Origin: Sitta carolinensis
Lineage: Eukaryota > Chordata > Aves > Passeriformes > Sittidae
Reading direction: 5' to 3'
Assembly: GCA_032173965.1 (NCBI GenBank)
Contig: CM063309.1
Location: 3,028,779-3,092,778, forward strand
DNA length: 64,000 nt
In this document: one piece after another, positions 32,640-44,900 of the stretch
How the letters are laid out: each line of letters opens with the position of its first letter
Numbering within the stretch: position 1 is the stretch's first letter
Notes under the pieces: generated by a model
Told to the model about the DNA's origin: nothing
Seen by the model: the letters and a program-made list of their open reading frames with translations, nothing else
Databases searched by the model: none
Program-made: the position numbers and the translations under genes

Positions 32640-32995
32640 CATTTTGGAATTTATTATGGTGGAAACGCGGGCTGCCCCATTGTGCCGAGGTCGGAGCTTC
32701 CCCCCTCGTAACTTTTAATTACCTGTTATAAAATTTATTGGTGGTTTTAAAGGGAATAAAAGGAATTTCCTCTCCATCCGGTGGCGTTACAGCCTTTGTG
32801 TCCTTCGGGCGGCCCAGACACAAAACGGAAAAACAACCCCAAAAAAAAGCAAATAAATAAAGAAAATCCCAGCAATTCCTGCCCCGCCGCCGCCGCTCCG
32901 GGGTTGTTTTGGCAATTAAAATTAAATTAATTACCGGGGAGGAGAAGGGACGGGCGCTGCTGGGGGAGGAGAAGGGGGGAAATGGGAATAATTTG
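32640..32995. promoter_or_regulatory. Candidate conserved non-coding element in the C8-C6 spacer
   Basis: About 200 bp of clearly non-repetitive sequence (32645-32850). It contains CGTAACTTTTAATTACCTGT, AAAATTTATTGGTGGTTTTA and GTGTCCTTCGGGCGGCCCAG. TTAATTA, TTTATTGG and the mixed GC/AT text are typical of HOX cluster enhancers. A GC-rich block follows at 32880-32980. There is no open frame of interest. Confidence 0.5.
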
Positions 32996-33039
32996 AATTT
33001 TTGGGTTTTTTTTTAACGGATGGAGGTGCTGAGTGGTGG

Positions 33040-33615
33040 CGGGGTAGGGGGTGAGGTTGGGGAGGGTTTGGGGGATTTGGGGGGAATTTTTGGGGGTTTT
33101 AGGAGGATTTTAGGGGATTTTTGGGGGATTTTGGGTTTGGGGGATTTTCAGGGATTTTGAGAGGATTTTGGGGGAATTTAAGAGGATTTTTTTGGCGTTT
33201 TTAGGAGGATTTTTTTGGGGGGATTTTGGGGGATTTTAGAAGGTGTTTTTGGCGATTTTAGGACGATTTTTGTGGGATTTGGGGGGGATTTTAGGAGGAT
33301 TTTGGGGGATTTTTAGGAGGATTTTTGGCGATTTTAGGAGGATTTTTGGGGGTATTTTAGGGGGATTTTTTGGCGACTTTAGGAGGATTTTTGGGGCATT
33401 TTAGGGGGATTTTTTGGGGGATTTTGGGGGATTTTAGAGGATTTTTGGAGGACTTTTGGGGGCTTTTAGGAGGATTTTTGGGGGATTTTAAGAGGATTTT
33501 GGGAGGATTTTTGGAGGACTTTTGGGGGATTTTTAGGAGGATTTTTGGGGCATTTCGGGGGGATTTTTTTGGCCATTTTAGGAGGATTTTTGGGGTTTTT
33601 TTAGAGAGGCAATTC
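33040..33615. repeat. AGGAGGATTTTTGGGGGATT minisatellite
   Basis: Units of 18-36 bp built from TTTTAGGAGGATTTT and GGGGGATTTT. About 25 copies, G/T/A on +. Confidence 0.9.
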
Positions 33616-34475
33616 GGGTTTTTTAGGCGGAGGCTCCGTGGCCTCTGGTGCGGCCGGACAGGCCTGGACAGGACCAAAAAAAATGACATTTCCTACCCCC
33701 AAAAATCCGGATTTTCCAGCCCTTTCCAGGCCCCTGGATAAGGGGGAAAAACTAAATTAAAAAAAAAAAAAATCCGGCAAAAATAATAAAAATAATAAAA
33801 ATAAATAACCCCCCCCCCCCAAATCCTCTCAGCACAAAAAAGACCGAAAGAACCCCAAAAAACCGAAATAAAATCGGATTTTTTCGGGACAGCAAATCCC
33901 AGAGCGGGAAATTCGGGAACAGCGAGGGGAAAAAAAATAAACTCAAAAATCCCTCAGCGATTTTAGGGCGGAATTTGGGATTTTTGGGGACCCGGGAGGG
34001 GGAAAAGGGAAAAATGGGAATTTTGGGGGCGGTGGAATCGGCGGCGGCCACGCCCAGGGCGGGCAGGGAAGCGCGGGGGGGGCGAAATTCCCATTTTTTT
34101 TCCCCGCTTTTCCCACTTTTCCCAGGGAATTAAACGCCTTTTCGAGCCGCTTTTTTCACGCGGGGATTTTCTCCCCCTAGCAGCGCGCTGCGTTTTTTAT
34201 TTTTTTTTTCTCCTTTTTTTTATTTTCCCCCCTTCCTTTCCTCCTCCTCCCCATCCAAAAATTCTCACCAGAAACTCCAACTTTTTAAATTTCCCCCCCC
34301 ATAACGAATCCCCCACCCAAAAAAAAACCCTGAATTATTTTTCGCTTAAAAATTTAATTTCCCCCCTCCAAACACCAAACCTCCCCCAGCACCCAGCGCT
34401 CGACTCAACCCGAAAATTCAATATATTCCACACTCAAAAGGGGGGGAAAAAACCTAAATAAAAATATAAAATAAA
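33616..34475. other. Intergenic, mixed; no gene seen
   Basis: The start (33620-33730) is complex and GC-richer, followed by A/C and T runs. A complex segment at 34120-34190 includes CTCCCCCTAGCAGCGCGCTG. Not assigned. Confidence 0.4.
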
Positions 34476-34479
34476 AGGA

Positions 34480-34800
34480 AAAAAAAGCGAATTTCGGGGG
34501 CGGCTGGGCGCCGAACATGGCGACAGGCGGCCGCATTTGCGCTCGTCACCGAAAAAAAAAAAAAAATTGCATCGCATTCCCGGGTTGTTTGGGGAAAATT
34601 TACAGCTGGGCAATAAAAGTTTACGACTGGATGGCGGGTTGGATTGGCCGCGGGAAGTCATGTGGACTCCATCCGTGAACGTGAACTTTTTATTGTGGTT
34701 TCTCGCAGGACTCTTCCGCAGTTTCTGCCGCCTCGAAAAAGCGAGAGCTGCCAGGGAGACGTCGGGGGGATTTTTTATTTTTATTTTTTTTTTTTTAGGT
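34480..34800 (+). promoter_or_regulatory. Strong candidate conserved element or promoter in the C8-C6 spacer
   Basis: The longest clearly single-copy non-coding text in the window. It contains GGCGCCGAACATGGCGACAG, CAGCTGGGCAATAAAAGTTT, GGCGGGTTGGATTGGCCGCG, GAAGTCATGTGGACTCCATC and GTGAACTTTTTATTGTGG. Visible motifs are an inverted CCAAT box (GATTGG), TCATGTG, AATAAAAGT and TTTTTATTG. It lies about 24 kb before HOXC6. In mammals this spacer contains an upstream promoter shared by HOXC6, HOXC5 and HOXC4, so a promoter role is plausible but unproven. The 88-residue frame across it shows no HOX domain. Confidence 0.5.
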
Positions 34801-35900
34801 TAAAAAATATGTATTTTTAATTTATTTTTTTGTTAGAAAATTTAATTTTTTTTTTTCCGCCCCCCCCTGCGCGGCGCGGTGTTGTGGAGTTCGAATTCGT
34901 TTGTTTTTTAATTTGTTTATCTAGAAATAATCTGATTTTTATTTAATATTTTTAGGGTTTTTTTTTTTCTTAGAAATAATCTGATTTTTAATTAATTTTT
35001 TAGGGTTTTTTTTAGTTTTTTTTTTCTTATCGCGGCTTCTTCTTCTTCTTCTTCTTTTTTTTTTTTTTCTTCTTTTTTTTTTCCCCCTCTGGAATTTTGG
35101 GCATTTTGGCTTTTAATGACTTTACTGCCGTCGCCGCCTCCTCTCGCCCTCCCCTCGGGGCCAAACCCGAGCCGCGCTCCCTGCGCGCGCCGCGCTCCCA
35201 AAATCCGCTTTTTTCACCCTAAAAATCATAAAAAAACCCCTTTAATCCAAAATCAACTCCGAGCGCCGCGCTGTAATTTGAATTTTCCGCGATTTTTCCC
35301 CCTTTTTTATCTAAATAAACACCCGGCGCCGCGGTGTAATTTGAATTTTCGGGGTTTTTTTTTTGCCGTTTTTTTCGGGTTTTTTTGGTGTTTTTTTGGC
35401 GGAGCTCAGCGGTGAAGAGGAGGAAAAATAAAAAAAGGAGGAAAAAAGGAGGAAAAAGAGGAAAAAAAAGTCGGGCGAGCGGGAGAGGGGGAGCTCGGTA
35501 AGTGTTCGCTTATTGGTTCGCGTGTGCGGTTAATGAGGCAGAACCGGGAGGGAGGCGGAGAGAGAGGGGAAAAAAATGGTAAAAAAATAAATATATTTTA
35601 AAAAAAAAGCGAAAAAATCGGTGATTTCTGCTGGGAAAAAAAAAAAACCAACAAAAATCTCATTTTTCTCGCCGTGGCGGGGGGTGGAAAATGGAATTGA
35701 AATTAAAAATAAGCGTGGAAAAATGGGATTTTTTTTTTTTTTGGAGAGCGTGGTGGGGGGATGAGGGTGGAAAAAGGGGGAATGAGGGGGAAAATGGGTA
35801 AAAAACGGGGGAAAAAAAGAAAATAGAAATGAAATCATGAAAGGGGGCGCGCATGCGCGGAGGGAGGGCGGTAATTAATGAGCGGCTGTTAATTGGGGGC
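34801..35900. promoter_or_regulatory. CpG-rich intergenic region with a possible non-coding exon donor
   Basis: GC/CpG-rich blocks at 35125-35210 (CGAGCCGCGCTCCCTGCGCG) and 35470-35570 lie amid T and A runs. A consensus donor-like GAGCTCG then GTAAGT occurs at 35491-35503, followed by CGCTTATTGGTTCGCGTGTG with a CCAAT-type box. A duplicated GCGCCGCGCTGTAATTTGAA-like segment occurs at 35261-35285 and 35323-35348. Together with the element before it, this could be the start of a shared HOXC6/5/4 upstream transcript. That is inference. Confidence 0.35.
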
Positions 35901-35919
35901 GGCCCCGCCAAACCTCGGG

Positions 35920-36560
35920 AGATTTTGGGGATTTTTAGGGTTTTTTTAGGTTTTTTTTTAGTGGGTTTTTAAAGGATTTTTAAAGGGTTTTTATAGGATT
36001 TTTTTGGGATTTTTTAAAGGATTTTTAAAGGATATTTTTAGTAGTTTTTTAGGATTTTTTCCGGATTTTTTTAGGATTTTTTTAATTTTTTTAGGTTTTT
36101 TTTAGTATTTTTTAGTATTTTTTAGGGTTTTTTTAGTATTTTTTTAGGATTTTTTAGGCTTTTTTTTTAGGATTTTTAAAATATATTTTTAGGGTTTTTT
36201 TAGGATTTTTTTAGGATTTTTTAGGGTTTTTTAGGATTTTTTTAAATATATTTTTAGGGGTTTTTTAGGATTTTTTAAATATATTTTTAGGGGATTTTTA
36301 GGATTTTTTTAGGATTTTTTTAGGGGTTTTTTAGGATTTTTTAGCCTTTTCTTTTGGATTTTTTTAGGATTTTTTTTAGGATTTTTTTAGGGTTATTTTA
36401 GGGTTTTTTAAGGATTTTTAAAGGATTTTTAAAATATTTTTTGGGGGGATTTTTTTAGGATTTTTAAATATTTTTTTTAGGATTTTTAAAATATTTTTTA
36501 GGTGTTTTTTAGGAGTTTTTTAGGATTTTTTTCGGGTTTTTTTAGGATTTTTTTAGGAGG
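35920..36560. repeat. TTTTTTAGGATTTTTTTAGG minisatellite
   Basis: Units of 10-13 bp, TTTTTTAGGAT, with TTTTAAAGGATTTTT variants. About 50 copies and no G or C beyond the GG or GGG doublets. Confidence 0.92.
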
Positions 36561-36835
36561 TTTTTTTTTCAGCCCTAAAATCCCGATCCCGCTCGGCGTC
36601 AATCAATCAATAAATCGATCGAGAAATTAATTAATCAATAATTCATAATTAATAATTCAGCATTAACCCTCTGGGCCCCGAGCTGGTTTTAAAGGGGATT
36701 TTATTTTATTTTTTTGGGGGGGTTTGGCCATAAAAAGGGAATTTCGGGGGTTTTTTTTGGGTTTTTTTGGGATTTTTTGGGATTTTTTTGGGATTTCTCC
36801 CTCGGGCTCCATTCGCCCTCCCCTTTATTCCCTTT
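36561..36835. other. Short single-copy island with ATCAATCAATAAATCGATCG
   Basis: Contains tandem ATCAAT words (36600-36665) and TTAATTAATCAATAATTC. These could be HOX/PBX sites or simply a degenerate repeat. Confidence 0.35.
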
Positions 36836-37525
36836 TATTCCTTTGATTTATTGAATTCCTCCGGGGTTTTATTTATTTCTATGGTTTTATTCCTGTCTTT
36901 AAACGTCCTTTTATTCCTATTTTTTTTTCTGTTTGTATTTTTCATTTTATTCCTATTTTTATTCTATTTTATTCCTATTTTTAGTCCTATTTTATTTCTA
37001 TTTTTTTATTTCTATTTTATCCTATTTTATTCCTATTTTATTTCTATTTTTATCCTATTTTATTCCTATTTTATTTCTATTTTATCCTATTTTATTCCTA
37101 TTTTATTCCTATTTATTATCCCATTTTATTCCTATTTTATTCCTATTTATACTCCCATTTTATTCCTATTTTTATTCCTATTTATACTCCCATTTTTATT
37201 CCATTTTTATTCCTATTTTTATTCCTATTTTATATTCCTATTTTTACTCTTATTTTTATTCTCAATTTTTTCCTATGTTTATTTCCACATTTATTTCCTA
37301 TTTTTATTTCTCATTTTATTCCTAGTTTTATTTCTCTATATTTATTTCTCTTTTTATTTCTTATATTTATTTTCTCTATATTTATTTCTCTTATATTTAT
37401 TTCTCTATATTTATTTCTCTATATTTATTTCTCTATATTTATTTCTCTTATTTATTTCTCTATATTTATTTTTTATTCTTATATCCCTTATTTTTTCATA
37501 TTTATTTCCCTCTATTTTTCATCTA
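36836..37525. repeat. TCCTATTTTATTCCTATTTT minisatellite
   Basis: An 11-12 bp unit, TCCTATTTTAT, drifting to TCTCTATATTTATTTC in the second half. Confidence 0.92.
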
Positions 37526-38200
37526 TTTTAATTTCTCTTTCCATTTTATTTCTTATTTTAATTCTCATCATTCCCATCCTTTTTAATTTCCATTTATTTC
37601 CATTTTCTCTACCACATTCCCCTTCCTTATATTATTAATTCCATTTCATCCATTTATTTCCATTTTCATTCCTTTTATCATTCTATTCCTTTAATCCATT
37701 TTAATTCCATTTTATTCCATTTTCATTCCATTTTCATTCCATTTTAATTCCATTTTAATTCCATTTTAATTCCATTTTAATTCCTTTTAATTCCATTTTT
37801 AATTCCATTTTTTAATTCCATTTTAATTCCATTTTAATTCCTTTTAATTCCATTTTAATTCCATTTTAATTCCATTTTAATTCCATTTTAATTCCTTTTA
37901 ATTCCATTTTAATTCCATTTTAATTCCTTTTTAATTCCATTTTAATTCCATTTTAATTAATTTTAATTCCATTTTAATTCCATTTTAATTCCTTTTTATT
38001 TCCATTTTAATTCCATTTTCATTCCATTTTAATTCCATTTTCATTCCTTTTTAATTCCATTTTAATTCCATTGTCATTCCTTTTTAATTCCATTGTCATT
38101 CCTTTTTAATTCCATTTTAATTCCTTTTTAATTCCATTTTAATTAATTTTCATTCCCTTTTCATTCCCTTTTCATTCCCTTTTCATTCCCTTTTCATTCC
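37526..38200. repeat. 11 bp minisatellite (TTCCATTTTAA)
   Basis: About 45 copies of TTCCATTTTAA, with TTCCTTTTTAA and TTCATTCC variants. The purest part is 37690-37990. Confidence 0.94.
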
Positions 38201-38525
38201 CTTTTATTCCTCCCCATTTCCCATTCCCCTCGCCCTGTTCCTATTTCCCATTTCCTTTCCATTCCCTTTTTTCATTCCCTTTTCCCGTTCCCTTTTCAGT
38301 CCCTCTTTTCCAGGTTTTTCAGCTGTGGAATTCCCGGTTTTCCCGGGTTCCCGCTGCCCTCCCGCCCTCGCCTCGCGCCTCCTCTTTCCCAGCCCGACCC
38401 TTTTTATTCCCGAGCTCCTTCCCCACCCTCGCCTGAGCCCTCCCCTTTCCCACGCGAACAATTCCAACAAAATTCCCAAAATCCCAAAAAAAAACCCCAG
38501 GAAATCCCCGGCGCCGGGAATTTTA
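38201..38525. other. Short pyrimidine-rich island; no gene seen
   Basis: C/T-rich, moderately complex (CGCTGCCCTCCCGCCCTCGC near 38350). No gene or known motif recognised. Confidence 0.4.
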
Positions 38526-39175
38526 TCGGTGGATTTAATTTTATTTATTTGTATTTTATTTTATTTTTATTTTTATTTTATTTTATTTTATTTTACTTTT
38601 ATTTTATTTTATTTTTATTATTTTATTTATTTTATTTTATTTTTAATTTTATTTTATTTTATTTTATTTTTTATTTTTTTTAATTTAATTTTATTTTATT
38701 TTATTTTAGTACTTCATTGTATTTTATTTTAATTTATTTATTTTATTTTATTTTATTTTATTTATTGTATTGTATTGTATTTTATTGTATTGCATTTTAT
38801 TTTATTATTTTATTTTATTTTATTATTTTATTGCATTTTATTGTATTTTATTTATTATATTTTATTTTATTGTATTGTATTTATTTTATTTTATTTTATT
38901 TATTTTATTTTATTTTATTTTATTTTATTTTATTTTATTTTATATTTTTATTTTATTTTTATTATTTTATTTTATTTTATTTTATTTTACATTATTTTAT
39001 TTTACATTATTTTATTTTATTTTACATTATTTTATTTTATTTTATTTTATTTTATTTTACTTTTATTTTATTTTACATTATTTTATTTTATATTTTTATT
39101 TTATTTATTTTACTTTATTTTATTTTACATTATTTTATTTTACATTATTTATTTTATTTTATTGTATTTTATTGT
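38526..39175. repeat. TTTTA pentanucleotide microsatellite
   Basis: About 650 bp of TTTTA runs, with TTGTA and TTACA interruptions recurring in clusters. It follows the same motif class as the HOXC8 intronic run at 24.5 kb. Confidence 0.94.
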
Positions 39176-39279
39176 CTTTCATTCCCCTTTCCCTGGCCGC
39201 CTTTTCCTCCCAATGATCGGAATTCCCGGATGAGAAATCCGAGCCAGACCCGGGGGGGGAGAGGAATTGGGGGCGATTC

Positions 39280-40390
39280 CCGAATTTGGGGTGGAAAATG
39301 GGAATTTGGGGTGGAAAATGGGAATTTGGGGTGGAAAATGGGAATTTGGGGTGGAAAATGGGAATTTTGGGGTGGAAAATGGGAATTTGGGGGTGGAAAA
39401 TGGGAATTTGGGGTGGAAAATGGATTGGGGAGAAATGGAATTTGGGGTGGAAAAATGGGAATTTTGGGGTGAAAAATGAATTTTGGGGTGGAAAAATGGA
39501 ATTTTGAGGGAGAAAGAATTGAAGTTTTGGGGTGGGAAAAATGGAATTTTGGGGTGGAAAAATGAGAATTTTGGGGTGGAAATTGGGATTTGGGGGGAAA
39601 ATATGAATTTTGGGGTGGGAAATGGAATTTGAGGTGAAAAATGAATGGGTGGGAAAAATGGAATTTTGGGGGTGAAAATTTGGGATTTCGGGTGGAAATG
39701 GGAATTTTGGGTGTGGAAATGGGAATTTTGAGGTGAAAAATGAGATTTCGGGGTGGGAAAAATGGAATTTTTGGGGTGAAATTGGATTTCGGGGTGGGAA
39801 AAATGGAATTTTGGGTGGGAAAATGGGAATTTTGGTGATGGAAAAACGGGAATTTGGGTGAAAAATGAATTTTGGGTGGGAAAATGGAATTTGGGGTGAA
39901 AAATGGAATTTTGGGTGGGAAATGGAATTTGTGGTGGAAAACTGGAATTTTGGGTGAAAATGGAATTTTATGGTGAAAAATGAATTTTGGGGTGGAAAAA
40001 TGAGAAATTTTTGGGAAAATGGAATTTGGGTGAAAAATGGAATTTTGTGGTGGAAAATGGAATTTTGTGGTGGGAAAAGGGAATCTTGGGTGAAAAATGG
40101 AATTTTGTGGTGAAAATGGAATTTTGTGGTGGGAAAATGGGAATCTTTGAGGTGAAAAATGGAATTTTTGGGGGGAAAATGGAATTTTGGGGAGTGGTTG
40201 GGGATAAATGAATTTGGGAATTTTGGTTTGGGTGGAAAATGAGATTTTGGGGTGGGAAAATGGGAATTTGGTGTGTGAATTTTGGGAGATTTTGGGGTGG
40301 AATAAAATTGAATTTTGGGGTGGAAATGGAATTTTGTGGTGAATTTGGGATTTTGGGGTGATAAATGGAAATTGGGGGGAATGGAATTTG
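39280..40390. repeat. ~20 bp minisatellite (GGTGGAAAATGGGAATTTG)
   Basis: Begins with six nearly perfect 20 bp copies (39290-39370), then drifts to GGTGGGAAAATGGAATTTTG variants for 1 kb. The 415-residue His/Phe/Pro-rich minus-strand frame is its translation, not a gene. Confidence 0.93.
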
Positions 40391-40860
40391 GGGGGTTTAT
40401 CCCCAAATCCCGACCGGGAAAATTCCCGGAATTCTGGGATTGGGGAATTCCGGCGGCGCCGGAAGAAAACAGAATAAAAAAATAATTTAAAAAAAATTTA
40501 AATAATTAAAAAGTTAAAAAAAATTAAAATAAAAATAATAATAATAATAATAAATAAATAAATAATAAAAAAATAAAAATAAAAAATTTAAAAATTATAA
40601 AAAATATTAAAAAATAAAAATAAAAATAAATTAAAAATAAAAATAAAAATTAAACCTGGGTCGGGAGAAAAGAGAGAGAGAGAGAAGGGGGGGGAAACCC
40701 CAACGAACCCCAAAATAAACCCCGAAATTCCCACAAAAATCGGATTTTAGGGAAATCCTGGAGCCGACCTTGGGGAATTCTCGGGACCCCGACCCAACCA
40801 GCGCCGCCGACCCAGAAATTCCCCAAAATTCCCCAAAAATTCCCCAAAAATTCCCCAAAA
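40391..40860. other. A-rich spacer and short mixed island; no gene seen
   Basis: AAAAATTTAAAATAAT runs at 40480-40655, a GAGAGAGAGAGA stretch near 40674, and then about 130 bp of complex text (40720-40820). Confidence 0.45.
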
Positions 40861-41630
40861 ATCCCTTTTTTAGTCCCTTAAAATTCCCCCCAAATCCCCT
40901 TTTTATTCCCTTTAAATTCCCCTTTTTATTCCCTTAAAATTCCCCCAAAATGCCCTTTTTATTCCCCAAAAATTCCCTTTTTATTCCCCAAAAATTCCCT
41001 TTAAATTCCCCTCTTTATTCTCTTTTTTTTCCCTTTTTATCCCCTTTTTATTCCCTTAAAATTCCCTTTTTATTCCCTTTCAATCCCCATTTAATTCCCT
41101 TTTATTTCCCTTTTTATTCCCTTTCAATCCCCATTTAATTCCCTTTTATTTCCCTTTTTATTCCCTTTCAATCCCCATTTAATTCCCTTTTATTTCCCTT
41201 TTTATTCCCTTTCAATCCCCATTTAATTCCCTTTTAATCCCCATTTAATTCCCTTTTAGTTCCCTTTTAATTCCCTTTCAATCCCCATTTAATTCCCTTT
41301 TATTTCCCTTTTATTTCCCTTTTAATCCCCATTTAATTCCCTTTTATTCCATTGTTTTTTACTTTTTCTTCCCCTTTTTTTATCTTTTTTCCCCTTTTTT
41401 TGGGGGGGCGCTCCCAGCTCCTCCCACCCCCCGAATTTTATTTTTCTTCCTATTTTTCTTCCTATTTTATCCCTATTTTAATCCCCATTTTATTCCTATT
41501 TTTATTCCTATTTTTATCCCTATTTTAATTCCTATTTTATTCCCATTTTAATCCATTTTATTCCCATTTTAATCCATTTTATTCCCATTTTAATCCCTAC
41601 TTTAATCCTATTTTTTAACCCCACCAAGCC
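40861..41630. repeat. 44 bp minisatellite (CAATCCCCATTTAATTCCCT)
   Basis: Unit CAATCCCCATTTAATTCCCT followed by TTTATTTCCCTTTTTATTCC. Copies at about 41081, 41125, 41169 and 41213 give an exact 44 bp step. The flanks are looser TTTTTATTCCC and ATTTTAATCCC repeats. Confidence 0.93.
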
Positions 41631-41634
41631 CCGA

Positions 41635-42190
41635 CCGAACCCGAAACTTGGGGGTGAAAAAACCCCAAAAAATTCCCCAAAAAATCCGATTTTTTTTGCC
41701 TTTTCTGCCCCAAATATTTACAAAAAAAACCCCAAAAAATCCGATTTTTTACCTTTTCTGCCCCCAAAAAATCTACAAAAAACCCCCCAAATAACCCCAG
41801 AAAAATCCGATTTTTTTTTGCTTTTTCTGCCCCAAAAAATTTACCAAAAAACCCCAAAATAACCCCCAAAAATTCCGATTTTTTTTTGCCTTTTCTGCAC
41901 CAAAAAATTTACAACAAAACCCAAATAACCCCCCAAAAATTCCGATTTTTTTGCCTTTTCTGCCCCCAAAAAATCTACAAAAAACCCCAAAAAACCCGAT
42001 TTATTTTGCCTTTTCTGCCCCCAAAAATTTACAAAAAAACTCCCAAAAATCCGATTTTTTTGCCTTTTCTGCCCCCCAAAAATCTACAAAAAAACCCCCA
42101 AAATAACCCCAAAAATTCCGAATTTTTTTGCTTTTTCTGCCCCAAAAAATTTACCAAAAAACCCCCAAATAACCCCAAAAAAATCGGATT
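41635..42190. repeat. 55-68 bp minisatellite (TTTTTTGCCTTTTCTGCCCC)
   Basis: Eight copies of AATCCGATTTTTTTGCCTTT, TCTGCCCCAAAAAATTTACA, AAAAAACCCCAAAATAACCC. Starts near 41690, 41745, 41810, 41880, 41945, 42002, 42055 and 42120. FCLFCPQKIY in the + frame is this unit translated. Confidence 0.93.
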
Positions 42191-42345
42191 TTTTCCCCGC
42201 GTTTGGCGCGTCGGGCTGTGATTTATATCCTTGGAAATTGGGGTTTTCCTGCCTTTTTTTCCGGCGGTTTTTGGCGCCGAAAGCAGAGGAATTAATTTGG
42301 TGTAATTGGATTTATTGGGAATTCCGGGAAGAAAAAAATAAATAA
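42191..42345. other. Short single-copy island
   Basis: About 150 bp of complex text (GTTTGGCGCGTCGGGCTGTG, ATTAATTTGGTGTAATTGGA) between two arrays. A possible regulatory remnant. Confidence 0.35.
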
Positions 42346-43920
42346 AATTAAAGTACAATAAAAAGGTTTAAGGGAGGAAAAATAAATAAAATTAAAGTGA
42401 AATAAAAGATTTAAGGGAGGAAAAATAAATACAATTAAAGTAAAATAAAAAGTTTAAGGGAGGAAAAATAAATACAATTAAAATAATTAAAAAAAGATTT
42501 AAGGGAGGAAAATAAATAAAATTAAAGTTAAAAAAAAAAAGAGGTTTAAGGCAGGAAAAAATAAATAAAATTAAAGTGAAATAAAAGAGGTTTAAAGAAG
42601 GAAAAATAAATAAAATAAAATAAAGTAGAGGTTTAAGGAGGAAAAATAAATAAAATTAAAGTAAAATAAAAAGATTTAAGGGGGGAAAATAAGGAGAGAA
42701 AAAGGTTTTAATGAGAAAATTAAATTAAGAAAATAAAAAATTAAATGGGGGAAGTAAAGAAGAGAAAAATGATTTAATGAGGAAATTAAATTTAAAAAAA
42801 ATTAAGTGAGGAAAGTAAAGAAAAATGCTTTAATGAGGAAATTAAATTTAAAAAAATTAAGTGAGAAAAATAAATAAGAGAAAAAGATTTTAATGAGAAA
42901 ATTAAATAAAGAAAAAATAATTAAGGGAGGAAAATAAATAAGAGGAAAAGATTTTAATGAGGAAATTAAATAAAGAAAATAATGGGGAAATAAATGAGGA
43001 AGATAATGAAAATTAAAAAAATGTTTTAATGAAATAAAAAGAGAAAAAGTTTTAAGAAATTAAATAAAGAGAATTAAGGGAGGAAATTAAATCGGGGGAA
43101 AAGGTTAAAAAGAAAAATAAATGGAGAAAAATCTGAGTGGGGAAAATTCAATTAAATGGGAAATAAGGATTTAAAAAAAGAGAATTAAAGATTTAAATGG
43201 AAAATCCGATGGGAAATAAAGATTTAAATGGGAAAAATCAACGGAAAATAAAGATTAAAATGGGAAAAATCAATGGGAAATAAAGATTTGAGTAGAGAAT
43301 TAAATAGAAAATAGAGATTTAAATGGAAAATTAAATAGAAAATAGAGATTAAAATGGGAGAATTAAATAGAAAATCAAGATTTCAATGGGAAAATTCAAT
43401 AGAAAATCAAGATTAAAATAGGAAAATTCAATAGAAAATAAGATTTAAAATGGAAAATTCAATAGAAAATAGAGATTAAAATGGGAAAATTCAATAGAAA
43501 ATCAAGATTAAAATAGGAAAATTCAATTTAGAAAATCAGATTAAAATAGGAAAATTCAATAGAAAATAAGAATTAAAATGGGAAAATTCATTAGAAAATC
43601 AAGATTAAAATGGGAAAATTCAAATAGAAAATCAAGATTAAAATAGGAAAATTCAATAGAAAAATGGAGATTACAATGGAAAATTCAATAGAAAATGAGA
43701 TTAAGATGGGAAAATTCATAGAAAATCAGATTTCAGTGGAAAATTCAATAGAAAATCAAGATTTCAAAAGGATAATTATGTCAAGATAAAATCGGAAAAT
43801 TCAATAGAAAATCAAGATTAAAATCGGAAATTCAATAGAAAATCAAGATTTCAATAGAAAATGGAGATTTCAGTGGGAATATTCGATAGAAAATGGAGAT
43901 TTCAGTGGGAATATTCGATA
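42346..43920. repeat. A-rich minisatellites (AAATAAAATTAAAGT, then TTCAATAGAAAATCAAGATT)
   Basis: The first 370 bp is a ~50 bp unit with TTTAAGGGAGGAAAAATAAA. The middle is irregular GAGAAAATTAAATAAAG. From about 43200 the unit is 30-35 bp: GGAAAATTCAATAGAAAATC then AAGATTAAAATA. No coding signal. Confidence 0.9.
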
Positions 43921-44115
43921 GAAAATGAAGATTTCGAGGAGCCCGGAGGATTTCGAGGATTTTTTTCCCTTCCCGCGGGGTCAGGAGTTCGCCGGGGAAT
44001 TAAAATTGCGCAAGAGGAGGGAAAAAAAAAAAATAAATAAATTCCATTTTAATTGGAGTTTGTGCAGGGAAAGAGCGATGGGATCGGAGCGGGGGCGGGA
44101 AATCCAAGGAGCGGC
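43921..44115. other. Short single-copy island
   Basis: Complex sequence with CTTCCCGCGGGGTCAGGAGT, AATTGCGCAAGAGG and GATCGGAGCGGGGGCGGGAA (a GC-box-like GGGGGCGGG). Flanked by arrays on both sides and possibly a retained regulatory element. Confidence 0.4.
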
Positions 44116-44119
44116 TGGA

Positions 44120-44900
44120 AAAAAACCAAAATTAACCCGAAAAAACCAAATAAACCCAAAATAAATATAAAACCCACAAAATAAACACAAAAAACCCCCA
44201 AAGAACCCCCCAAAAACCCAAAATAAACCCGAAATAAACCAAAAATAAGCCGAAATAAACCCCAAAATCCCCAAATAAAAGCCAAATAAACCCAGAAAAA
44301 AACCAAAAAAACCCCAAATAAACCAAAATAAATCCCAATTAACCCAAAATAAACCCAAAAAACCCAAGAAAAACTCAAAAAACCCCAAAATAAACCCCCA
44401 AATAAACCCAAAAAACCCCTCAGAAAACCCAAAACCCCCAAAATAAATCCCAAAAAAGCCCCAAAAAACAAAATAAATACAAAATAACCCAAAATAAACC
44501 CAAAAAACCCAAGAAAAACTCAAAAAAACCCAAATAAATCACAAAAAAACCACCAAAAAACCCAAAATAAATCCAAAATAATCCAAAAACCTCCAAATAA
44601 ACCTAAATCAACTCAAAATAAACCCCAAATAACGCAAAATAAATCCAAAACCCCAAAATAAATCCCAAAACCCCAAATAAACCCAAAATAAACCCAAAAA
44701 TTTCAAATAAACCCAAAATAACCCAAATAAATAAATAAAAATACCAAAATAAACCCAAAATATCCCAAAATAAACCCAAAATAAACCCAAAATAAACCCA
44801 AAAAATATTTTTAAAAAAACCAAAAAACCCAAAATAAATCCCAAAATATCTCAAAATTACTCAAAATAACTCAAAATAAACCCCAGAATAACCCAAATTA
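44120..44900. repeat. AAAATAAACCCAAAAAACCC minisatellite
   Basis: A 10-12 bp unit, AAATAAACCCA, in about 60 copies. C/A on +, so the minus strand is G/T like the HOXC8 intron. GFILGLFWVYFG minus-strand frames are artefacts. Confidence 0.92.
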
